This document shows, one piece after another, positions 1 through 5,436 of a stretch of DNA of 5,466 nt. The translations under genes were made by a program, and so were the position numbers. The notes below the pieces were generated by a model, which made no database searches, was not told where the DNA came from, and saw only the letters and a list, made by a program, of their open reading frames with translations. Source of the stretch: an uncultured Lachnospiraceae bacterium (GTDB taxonomy: Bacteria; Bacillota_A; Clostridia; Lachnospirales; Lachnospiraceae); contig CACZQE010000282.1 of NCBI GenBank assembly GCA_902783205.1, forward strand, positions 1 through 5,466. Direction: 5' to 3'. The first letter of the stretch is position 1, and each line of letters begins with the position of its first letter.

Positions 1-1
1 G

Positions 2-400
2 AGAAAGAAAACAAAGAAAAAGAATGACCTTGAAATGCTCGAAGAACGATTTGCTCCTTCACAGGCAGAAGATCTCAAGCAGATCGCCGCTGACTGGAGA
101 AACCTTGTGAGTTCCCTGGACAACCCCATGCGGCGCTATCTCAAGAAAGCCTCTGTTTTTGTGGAGGAGGACAGCAGTTCTTTAAAGCTTGTTTTTGATC
201 CGGAAGACCTGCCCAGCACCATAGCAGTCGACTATTTTGAGAAGGATCATCACGCCAACCTGGATCAGCTTGCCGCAATCATTGCCAGGCGGACAGGAAA
301 GCTGGTAAAGCTTTTCTGCACAAACAAAAAGCCTGAATCCCGCTCTGAAAGCCAAGGCATTGATCTGAGTCGGATCCACATGGATGTAACCATAGAGTAA
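2..400 (+). CDS. dnaX: DNA polymerase III subunit gamma/tau, C-terminal part (cut by window edge)
   Basis: The reading frame is open from the left edge, so the ATG at 35 is internal and not the start. About 132 codons are visible. They begin with a lysine-rich linker (RKKTKKKND) and continue into a folded C-terminal domain with the pattern W..LV.SL.NPMRRYLKKA, a short beta-rich stretch (SLKLVFD) and a region ending in LSRIHMDVTIE. This layout fits the tau-specific C-terminal domain of clostridial DnaX, which in studied species ties the clamp loader to the replicative polymerase. The AAA+ ATPase core would lie to the left, outside the window. The identification rests mainly on the following ybaB-recR pair, a widely conserved arrangement in bacteria, because the C-terminal domain alone is weakly conserved. 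The gene ends in TAA, 52 bases before ybaB, and probably shares its transcript. A possible -1 frameshift site lies at 16-27. Confidence 0.8.
   Translation, partial: RKKTKKKNDLEMLEERFAPSQAEDLKQIAADWRNLVSSLDNPMRRYLKKASVFVEEDSSSLKLVFDPEDLPSTIAVDYFEKDHHANLDQLAAIIARRTGKLVKLFCTNKKPESRSESQGIDLSRIHMDVTIE
16..27 (+). promoter_or_regulatory. possible -1 frameshift site in dnaX
   Basis: The bases read G AAA AAG AAT GA in the dnaX frame. Slipping back by one base would give GAA AAA GAA TGA, which stops at 25-27. The E. coli dnaX site is A AAA AAG AGT GA, with its TGA in the same phase. The first base here is G rather than A, so re-pairing in the P site is imperfect. The upstream stimulatory SD is outside the window and I see no convincing downstream stem-loop. 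A lysine-rich linker alone could produce this sequence by chance. Confidence 0.25.
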
Positions 401-452
401 ACACGATACATGAAACATTATCCAATAAAAAGAAAAACGGAGGAATATACTA

Positions 453-797
453 ATGGCACGAAGAGGCGGCTTCTCCGGCGGAATGCCCGGAAACATGAAC
501 AACCTGATGAAGCAGGCACAGAAAATGCAGAAGCAGATGGAAGAAACCCAGAAAGCGCTTCAGGAGAAGACATACGAGGCAACTGCCGGCGGCGGTGTCG
601 TAGCTGTAACCGTATCCGGAAAGAAAGAGATCACAGCCATCCGGATTGATGAGGAAGTAGTGGATCCCGATGATATTGAAATGCTTGAAGATCTGATCAT
701 GGCAGCTGCCAATGAAGCCTTAAGGACCATGGAAGAGGATTCCCAGGCACAGATGGCCAAGCTGACAGGCGGACTCGGAGGAGGCTTCGGTTTCTGA
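453..797 (+). CDS. ybaB: YbaB/EbfC family nucleoid-associated protein
   Basis: The gene encodes 114 aa, close to the usual 100-115 aa. The family forms small dimers that bind DNA and are usually encoded between dnaX and recR. Residues about 14-42 form a long Met/Gln/Lys-rich helix ([20 protein letters not shown]), followed by a short beta segment ([11 protein letters not shown], then ITAIRID). The signature helix [15 protein letters not shown] follows at about 77-91, and the protein ends in a Gly/Phe tail (GGLGGGFGF). The start is fixed by a good SD, GGAGGA at 439-444, eight bases before the ATG. The stop overlaps the recR start by one base. Members are thought to help organise DNA or assist RecFOR-type repair, but their exact role is not settled. 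The identification is secure from the motif and the position. Confidence 0.95.
   Translation: MARRGGFSGGMPGNMNNLMKQAQKMQKQMEETQKALQEKTYEATAGGGVVAVTVSGKKEITAIRIDEEVVDPDDIEMLEDLIMAAANEALRTMEEDSQAQMAKLTGGLGGGFGF
777..784 (+). promoter_or_regulatory. recR ribosome binding site inside the ybaB tail
   Basis: GGAGGAGG lies 12 bases before the recR ATG, within codons for the glycine-rich YbaB C-terminus. It is a strong SD core but spaced a little far. With the one-base stop/start overlap (TGATG at 795-799) it suggests that recR translation is coupled to ybaB. Confidence 0.6.
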
Positions 798-1402
798 TGA
801 ATTACTTCAGCACGCCGGTCTCAGATCTGATCGAAGAACTCCGGCGCCTTCCGGGCATCGGAAACAAATCAGCCCAGCGGCTGGCATTCCATATCATCAA
901 TATGCCCCAGTCCCATGTGGAACACCTTTCGGAAGTCATGGTCAATGCGCGGAAAAAAATCCGTTACTGCTCTACCTGCTGCACACTTACGGATGCGGAC
1001 CAGTGTCCGATTTGCTCCAGTCCCAACAGGGACCATGAGACCATCATGGTGGTAGAACACACACAGGATCTGGCAGCCTATGAGAAGACCGGGCAGTATA
1101 ACGGTGTATATCATGTTCTTCAGGGGACCCTGGTTCCCAGTCTGGGAAAGGGACCTTCGGGGATTCGTTTTGAGGAATTGATGAACCGGCTCACGGATGA
1201 AGAGCATCCGGTCCGCGAACTGATCCTGGCTACCAACTCCAGCCTGGACGGAGAGGCGACAGCCATGTTCATCACAAAAAAGGTAAAGCCCCTGGGAATA
1301 AAAGTATCACGAATCGCCAGCGGAGTTCCTATAGGAGGAGAGCTGGAGTATATTGATGAAGTCACCCTCTCAAGGGCCCTTGACGGCAGAGTCGAATTAT
1401 AG
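797..1402 (+). CDS. recR: recombination mediator protein RecR
   Basis: The gene encodes 201 aa, matching the family length of about 200. RecR works with RecO (and RecF) to load RecA onto SSB-coated single-stranded DNA at gaps and breaks. All parts of the fold are visible. There is an N-terminal helix-hairpin-helix (LRRLPGIGNKSAQRLAFHI, residues 15-33). A four-cysteine zinc finger has C58, C61, C70 and C73, with an extra C62. The Toprim domain begins at IMVVEHTQDL (83-92) and includes GVYHVLQG (103-110) and ATNSSLDGEATA (145-156). The C-terminal Walker-B-like stretch is GVPIGGELEYIDEVTL (176-191). The usual acidic-proline pair after VVE is EH here, and the usual SP-x-x-G-I-G-P loop reads VPSLGKGP; both are mild departures that do not suggest loss of function. 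It is the last gene of the plus-strand operon and is followed by a terminator-like inverted repeat. Confidence 0.98.
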   Translation: MNYFSTPVSDLIEELRRLPGIGNKSAQRLAFHIINMPQSHVEHLSEVMVNARKKIRYCSTCCTLTDADQCPICSSPNRDHETIMVVEHTQDLAAYEKTGQYNGVYHVLQGTLVPSLGKGPSGIRFEELMNRLTDEEHPVRELILATNSSLDGEATAMFITKKVKPLGIKVSRIASGVPIGGELEYIDEVTLSRALDGRVEL

Positions 1403-1453
1403 AAGTCATTTCGGCAGATCCTGCTGCAAATATACAACTGAAAACAGTACAAA

Positions 1454-1487
1454 AAAACGGCAGACCGTCTAGACGGTCCGCCGTTTT
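1454..1487. terminator. bidirectional rho-independent terminator between convergent genes
   Basis: The inverted repeat has arms at 1454-1470 and 1471-1487. Sixteen of seventeen positions pair, with one A-C mismatch (1462/1479). The centre is the perfect palindrome GACCGTCTAGACGGTC, so the real loop would be the middle four bases. Read on the plus strand, the stem ends in TTTTCATTT, about 50-85 bases after the recR stop. Read on the minus strand it ends in a run of seven T, about 105-140 bases after the rhomboid stop. The T-run is better for the minus-strand operon, but the site can plausibly serve both. Confidence 0.85.
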
Positions 1488-1546
1488 CATTTATGAGGGG
1501 AGAGGATTTGTAAGATTGAGCTTACGGTTATAAATATACAAAGGAA

Positions 1547-1565
1547 CTGTGTTCAATCTGTGTTC
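1547..1565. repeat. short tandem repeat CTGTGTTC x2
   Basis: The octamer CTGTGTTC occurs at 1547-1554 and again at 1558-1565 with AAT between, giving a period of 11 bases. The first copy also forms GAAC-TGT-GTTC (1544-1554). It lies in the gene-free convergent region downstream of both flanking genes, so a role as an operator is unlikely. Confidence 0.3.
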
Positions 1566-1590
1566 GAATTCTTAATAAGGACTAAAGATA

Positions 1591-2670
1591 TTATTTCGTC
1601 CCGCCACTCTTTCGTCTGTTTTGTGTACAGAAAAAAACAAAAATCATAAGCAGCATACTCACAAATCCGCCGGCAAGTCCGCCAAGGTGTGCTGCATTGT
1701 CCACACCGCCGTCTGTAAAGCCGTAATACAAGGCGGAAGCAATCATAAAAAGGACTCCTCTCATCCCGATCCGGTCAGATATTCTTTCCTGCCGTAAAGT
1801 TTTCTGAGCCAGCAATACAGCACAGAGTCCTCCCATAACACCGAATATGGCTCCGGAAGCGCCCGCACTGACGGTCTGCGGATCCATATAAAGGGTGAAA
1901 TAAAGAGAAGCCAGGCCTCCGCTTATACCGGAGATCAGGTAAATCACCAGATAAGCCGCCTTTCCCGTTATCCTCTCCAGTCGGCTTCCCAGAAGAACCA
2001 GAATCAGCATGTTTCCGAGCAGATGTTCCGGGCCGAAATGCAAAAACATCGATGTAATGAGCCGGTAGTACTGCCGCCCTATGACTACACTTGTCCATGA
2101 AAGTGCGCCGCACCTCTCCATCAGATTCGGATCCTCGGTGCTTCCCATAAGACTGATCAGCAGAAAAACCAGCAGATTTACAGCAAGGATCATAGTATTG
2201 ACCGGGGTGAAAGTTCCGGACAGGGAATTTCTCCGAATAGCCTTCTCCCTTTTGGCCGCTTCTTCCGGTACTGTTTCCAGACCGGCCCGGATTCCGAAAA
2301 AGTCACTTCTCTGATTCTCAAAAATCAGCAGTCTCTTCTCATCCTCCAGAAGAAGCCAGGCCTCCGGATCATGTTTGATCCCGTTAAGGGATTTCTCTTC
2401 CGGCAGGGAACTGAAAAGATAAAGCTTTTGTGTCCGGACCGGTTTCCGGTCTCTTATCATCAGCTTCCTGGCCAGATCTTCCTGCACCCGGTCTCTCTCT
2501 TCGGGATCATCCTTTTTCTGCCCGGCAAGTCTGGGGGGGATCAGAATCAGAAGACCTGTTGTCTCACTCCCTCTCCTGCTGTAGAATCTGTCCCGATTAT
2601 CATCTGTCCCGACCGGATCAAATCCCATGGAACGCAGATATCTGTCCGTTTCTCTTGTCAGATCCATCAT
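1591..2670 (-). CDS. rhomboid family intramembrane serine protease with N-terminal cytoplasmic domain
   Basis: From the ATG at 2670 the product is 359 aa. Residues 1 to about 150 form a soluble, charged domain that I do not recognise beyond its position. The rhomboid core follows with six predicted membrane segments, at about 157-176, 212-230, 237-259, 268-288, 304-319 and 325-349. Catalytic features are present: HFGPEHLLGN (H211, H216, oxyanion N220), the GASG serine motif (S272) in membrane segment 4, and the AAHLGG histidine (H328) in segment 6. Such enzymes cut transmembrane helices of other proteins within the membrane. A long N-terminal domain before the core recalls B. subtilis YqgP/GluP. 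The start is set by GGGAGG at 2675-2680: the ATG at 2667 is seven bases away and that at 2670 four bases away. A TTG at 2691 lies upstream of this SD and is unlikely. It is the last gene of the minus-strand cluster, 33 bases after the FHA gene. The substrate is unknown. Confidence 0.93.
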   Translation of the reverse strand: MMDLTRETDRYLRSMGFDPVGTDDNRDRFYSRRGSETTGLLILIPPRLAGQKKDDPEERDRVQEDLARKLMIRDRKPVRTQKLYLFSSLPEEKSLNGIKHDPEAWLLLEDEKRLLIFENQRSDFFGIRAGLETVPEEAAKREKAIRRNSLSGTFTPVNTMILAVNLLVFLLISLMGSTEDPNLMERCGALSWTSVVIGRQYYRLITSMFLHFGPEHLLGNMLILVLLGSRLERITGKAAYLVIYLISGISGGLASLYFTLYMDPQTVSAGASGAIFGVMGGLCAVLLAQKTLRQERISDRIGMRGVLFMIASALYYGFTDGGVDNAAHLGGLAGGFVSMLLMIFVFFCTQNRRKSGGTK

Positions 2671-2674
2671 GATA

Positions 2675-2698
2675 CCTCCCTGTAAAGACAATTACAGG
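2675..2698 (-). promoter_or_regulatory. stem-loop overlapping the rhomboid gene SD
   Basis: In the minus-strand transcript, CCTGTAA (2698-2692) pairs with TTACAGG (2685-2679) around a six-base loop. The 3' arm takes in the first two G of the SD GGGAGG (2680-2675). It sits alone in the 33-base gap between the FHA stop and the rhomboid start. It could partly hide the ribosome binding site until ribosomes arrive from upstream. It is a weak seven-pair stem and may be chance. Confidence 0.35.
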
Positions 2699-2703
2699 TA
2701 TCA

Positions 2704-4068
2704 TCATAACATATCTGCCGGCGGTTTGTTCCAGAGAAAACGATATTTTTTCTGGGCGAAACATACTACGGATCCGTATTCCAGAGTTTCTGATTCACCG
2801 GACACCACACGGATGCCCCGGACCCAGGTACCGTTGGTCGACCCCAGATCTCTGACCAGATAAGGGTCTTCTCCGGGATTCCTGAGGATCACGGCATGTC
2901 TTCTGCTGACGGAAGCATCCGAGATCACCATACGGTTGGCTGTTCTGTCACTGCCTATGTAAAAAGGAACCGAGTCGATCATATATATTTCTCCCGTATC
3001 AAGAGATTTCAGATAGGGCATTTTCTGTCTTATGGCGCTCAGTACTGTAGTCGCATCCGGGTCCGGTCCCCTGTGCTCTTCCGGATTAACATCATTCAGT
3101 TTTCTGATAGCCTCCGGTCTCTGTCCCTGTTCATTCTCCAGCCATCCCGATGTCGTCTGTATGATATCTGACGGCTGACTCAGTTTATTTTCATCTGAGT
3201 CATCATCGTCCTCTGTATCCGTATGGCGGATATGTCCGGACAGATACAGATATAAGAGCCCGGCTGCTGCTGCTCCGAAGATCAGCCAGACAGCTGCCAG
3301 GATTCGCCGGGAAGGATAATAATAGCCGATACGAAAGCTCAGTATCAGCAGCCACATGGCAAATAATCCGCCTGCGGCTGTTACCGTAACGCCTGTGACA
3401 AGGAGGATTGTTTTCCCTTTTCCTGCCCCTCTTTCTTCGTCTTCCTGATCCTTTTCCAGATCTTCTTCCTGTTCTCTTTCCTCCTCTGCAAAAAAGTCAT
3501 CATATGAGTCACCTTTTCTTTCCGGATCGGCATAAGGCAGCTTTTCCTCTTCCTTCAGGCACTCCTCAATCAGAGATCTCCGTACTCCCTGCTTTCTGAC
3601 AGTCCAGAAGACGCGGTACATTAAATTGACAGCCGCTGTGTCTTCATAGTCCACTTTGGTAAGAAGCCAGGACAGAAGGTCTGTCATTTTTCCCGTGATA
3701 TCGTCGGTGCGGACCGGCCCGTAAATCCACCGGATACTATCTCCGTCCAGATAGATATCCTCCGGCTCATAGCTCAGATATGCCGGTTCCAGCAGATAGT
3801 CTTCCAGCTGAGAAAGAACTTCCTTTATACCCTGCAGAACAGTGCGGCACATGGACAGGGAATATGCACTTTCCTCAGAAAGGTCAATCAGGCTTTTCAT
3901 TCCGGTCACTTCATAGAGCAGGCTCATTTCCCGGTCCGAACACCTGAGTGTGACCGGCAGCAGACAGGACAGGCGGTTATATCGCATGACATGATACTCC
4001 GTATCGTAAAAATAGGGATTGTCCGCAGCTTCCTTATCACAGTATCGGTGAAATCCTTCCGTCAGCAA
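2704..4068 (-). CDS. DUF6382-like / FHA domain membrane protein
   Basis: The product is 454 aa. Residues about 20-172 resemble DUF6382, a domain I recall in front of FHA domains in Clostridia; matching pieces are LLYEVTGMKSLIDL, LSYEPEDIYLD and LLSWLLTKVDYED. A very acidic linker (about 192-213) leads to two membrane helices (about 219-244 and 256-276), so both ends should be cytoplasmic. A second acidic stretch follows (TEDDDDSDEN, 285-294). The C-terminal FHA domain (about 358-446) carries the hallmark SVSRRHA (386-392) and DLGSTNGTW (407-415). FHA domains bind phosphothreonine peptides, so this is probably a signalling or scaffold subunit of the pseudopilin cluster. The canonical Arg after IG in the FHA core is Ser here (IGSDR, 371-375). 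The start is TTG, preceded by GAGGTGAT (4082-4075), an eight-base match to the anti-SD that overlaps the upstream stop; no other in-frame start precedes the conserved part. It ends in a double TGA. FHA is certain, DUF6382 likely. Confidence 0.88.
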   Translation of the reverse strand: MLTEGFHRYCDKEAADNPYFYDTEYHVMRYNRLSCLLPVTLRCSDREMSLLYEVTGMKSLIDLSEESAYSLSMCRTVLQGIKEVLSQLEDYLLEPAYLSYEPEDIYLDGDSIRWIYGPVRTDDITGKMTDLLSWLLTKVDYEDTAAVNLMYRVFWTVRKQGVRRSLIEECLKEEEKLPYADPERKGDSYDDFFAEEEREQEEDLEKDQEDEERGAGKGKTILLVTGVTVTAAGGLFAMWLLILSFRIGYYYPSRRILAAVWLIFGAAAAGLLYLYLSGHIRHTDTEDDDDSDENKLSQPSDIIQTTSGWLENEQGQRPEAIRKLNDVNPEEHRGPDPDATTVLSAIRQKMPYLKSLDTGEIYMIDSVPFYIGSDRTANRMVISDASVSRRHAVILRNPGEDPYLVRDLGSTNGTWVRGIRVVSGESETLEYGSVVCFAQKKYRFLWNKPPADML

Positions 4069-4075
4069 TTCCTCA

Positions 4076-4549
4076 TCACCTCTTTTCCAAAAAGATCCTG
4101 CATGCTTCCCTCATCATTTCCTCCTGGTCTGCGGAGGCTGAGAAAGCAGTATAGCAATAGCTGAAAGCCCCCATCCCTGAATATCTGCGGGCACCGGACA
4201 GGGGAATCGATGTGTGTATGACAGCAGTCACCTTCACAAGATGATTTCCCTTATCTGCAGTGACCCGGCAGGCCTTTCCGGCTGTCAGGCTGCCGCTGAT
4301 TCGGGGTGGCAGGGTTTCCGCAGCCTGCCTCTCTTTCTCCGGAAGCAGGTACAGCTCAGCTCTTCTGACTGCCTCTTTCTGGCTTTGGCCGATGACAAGG
4401 GACATATCAAGAAGAAAGAGGAGAAAGCAGATCGCAGCGGCAATGATAAACAAAAAAACCGGCACAATAACTGATACCTCAACAGTAATCATCCCTTCTT
4501 TACCTGTGGGCTGTCTGCTGTTTCTCTCTGCCCTGTACAGCTTTCTCAA
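4076..4549 (-). CDS. TadE/TadF-like pseudopilin (small)
   Basis: The gene encodes 157 aa from the TTG at 4549. The start is fixed by GGGGAGG (4561-4555) five bases upstream; a TTG at 4567 is in frame but lies before this SD. A basic leader of 19 residues ends in KEG, followed by MITVEVSVIVPVFLF. That is a type IV prepilin/TadE pattern with Gly at -1 (G19) and Glu at +5 (E24), leading into one membrane helix (about 26-47). The remaining roughly 110 residues would lie outside the membrane, with little recognisable sequence (for example VKVTAVIHTSIPLSG). TadE/TadF proteins are minor pseudopilins of tight-adherence pili and need a dedicated prepilin peptidase, not seen in this window. The gene lies 23 bases after the larger TadE-like gene and 7 bases before the FHA gene, so it belongs to the same operon. 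The family call is good; TadE versus TadF cannot be settled. Confidence 0.8.
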   Translation of the reverse strand: MRKLYRAERNSRQPTGKEGMITVEVSVIVPVFLFIIAAAICFLLFLLDMSLVIGQSQKEAVRRAELYLLPEKERQAAETLPPRISGSLTAGKACRVTADKGNHLVKVTAVIHTSIPLSGARRYSGMGAFSYCYTAFSASADQEEMMREACRIFLEKR

Positions 4550-4554
4550 ATAAA

Positions 4555-4561
4555 CCTCCCC
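4555..4561 (-). promoter_or_regulatory. start-deciding SD of the small TadE-like gene
   Basis: GGGGAGG on the minus strand lies five bases before the TTG at 4549. It places translation initiation there, not at the upstream in-frame TTG at 4567, which has no SD. Confidence 0.7.
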
Positions 4562-4572
4562 TTTCAATTCTT

Positions 4573-5421
4573 TTATCTGTCACGGGATACACACCTTGCA
4601 CATTTACGCATGCCCGCCACTTCATCGTAGGGAACTGCTTTCACTGACCGCCTGAGGCCGCTGCAGGAGAGGCTGACATGATAGTGGCTGCCTCCCGGTG
4701 TAATATAGATACTTCCGGGCATCCTTTTCCCCCTGCAGCACTTTCTGCAGGGGGCCAGCCCTGATGAGTTTACAATGCCCCGAATCAGCCGGCCGCTCTT
4801 AATCCGTATAAAAATATAGGAACAGTCAGCATGCGTGTGATACACTGTCCCATTCTCAGCTATGTAGACTGTCCGGCCCTTGTCTTCAGCCTGCTTTCCA
4901 TGTTCCACATAACCGGAAAAGATCCTCTGGCTGAGAGTGATTCTTTTCCGCAGGGTAAACCGGCTGACCGGCGGGTAGGGTACACGGTATGCATAGGAAA
5001 CAGTCATTCTGATTTCCTGTTTTTCCGGGTCCGTATCTTCACTGACAGAAAAGTCTTCACTGATCAGGGCCATATTGATTGCTGACCGGTCCAGAACTTC
5101 GAAAAATGCCTGCCGGCAGTTCTCACCCGTCTGTCCGTATCCGGTGCATCCCTGCAGATTACAGCAGCGCTGCAGGGCTGTCGAAGCCGCAAACCTTACA
5201 ATGGATTCTGTCATCAGAAGCTGGCCAATGGCAAGCAGACTGCACAGAGCGAACAGAAAGACCGGCAGAAGCAATGCTGCTTCCACCGTTGCTGAACCTG
5301 AACGGGAAACAAGGCAGGATGCTCTGAGATTCCTTCGTAACAACCATAATCGGACCTGTGCCTGGAGAGACTTAATATAGTTTTTGATGTTTATGATGTA
5401 ACTGTTATTTTCTTTTTTCAT
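4573..5421 (-). CDS. TadE-like pseudopilin with duplicated C-terminal Cys/His minidomain
   Basis: From the ATG at 5421 the product is 282 aa, longer than typical TadE proteins. A basic leader of 42 residues ends in SRSG, then SATVEAALLLPVFLF begins the membrane helix (about 47-71), with Gly at -1 (G42) and Glu at +5 (E47) for prepilin peptidase cleavage. The middle region, predicted outside the cell, has four cysteines (86, 87, 92, 102). The C-terminus holds two copies of one motif: residues 185-229 (YI..NG..YHTHADCS ... CRKC) and 238-279 (YI..GG..YHVSLSCS ... CARC). Aligned ligands are H195/H248, C200/C253, C225/C274 and C228/C277. This YH-x4-C ... C-x2-C pattern matches a small, probably zinc-binding domain that I recall at the end of secreted nucleases and ComEC-like proteins. 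The ATG has AGGG eight bases upstream; a GTG at 5430 is also in frame but poorly supported. First gene of the visible minus-strand operon. Confidence 0.82.
   Translation of the reverse strand: MKKENNSYIINIKNYIKSLQAQVRLWLLRRNLRASCLVSRSGSATVEAALLLPVFLFALCSLLAIGQLLMTESIVRFAASTALQRCCNLQGCTGYGQTGENCRQAFFEVLDRSAINMALISEDFSVSEDTDPEKQEIRMTVSYAYRVPYPPVSRFTLRKRITLSQRIFSGYVEHGKQAEDKGRTVYIAENGTVYHTHADCSYIFIRIKSGRLIRGIVNSSGLAPCRKCCRGKRMPGSIYITPGGSHYHVSLSCSGLRRSVKAVPYDEVAGMRKCARCVSRDR
4729..4754. repeat. perfect 10-bp inverted repeat inside the TadE-like gene
   Basis: CCCCCTGCAG (4729-4738) and CTGCAGGGGG (4745-4754) pair perfectly around a six-base loop, giving a GC-rich hairpin in the mRNA. It covers the codons for the first CxxCC (C225-C229). 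In the direction of transcription the stem is followed by AAAA, not a T-run, so it is not a terminator. Confidence 0.5.
5150..5177. repeat. 8-bp inverted repeat inside the TadE-like gene
   Basis: CCCTGCAG (5150-5157) and CTGCAGGG (5170-5177) form a stem with a 12-base loop. It lies over the codons of the mid-region cysteines and shares the CTGCAGGG core with the hairpin at 4729-4754. Confidence 0.35.
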
Positions 5422-5436
5422 ACAGAGCACCCTGCT

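Noticed and set aside
410..649. Plus-strand open frame overlapping ybaB
   Set aside because: It is a shifted frame of ybaB with no family resemblance and no SD, and ybaB itself is certain.
1508..1540. TTGTAA and TATAAA could be -35 and -10 elements
   Set aside because: The spacing is about 15 bases, the -35 is weak, and no gene starts downstream on the plus strand.
1544..1554. GAAC-TGT-GTTC resembles a LexA (SOS) box
   Set aside because: Gram-positive LexA sites have a four-base spacer between GAAC and GTTC; this has three, and it lies between convergent gene ends where no promoter is expected.
1558..1570. GTTCGAATTC resembles the T-loop of a tRNA
   Set aside because: The flanking bases do not form the five-pair T stem, and no acceptor, D or anticodon arms can be built around it.
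2671..2691. Upstream TTG start for the rhomboid gene
   Set aside because: It lies before the strong SD GGGAGG, whose spacing fits the ATG codons at 2670 and 2667.
3408..3599. Plus-strand open frame rich in Leu, Phe and Pro
   Set aside because: It is the antisense shadow of the acidic linker of the FHA protein and has no SD.
3832..5175. Seven CTGCAG hexamers within about 1.35 kb and none elsewhere in the window
   Set aside because: Most fall on Leu-Gln codons or on TGC Cys codons followed by AGA, AGG or AGC in Cys-rich genes; the clustering is notable but coding content explains much of it.
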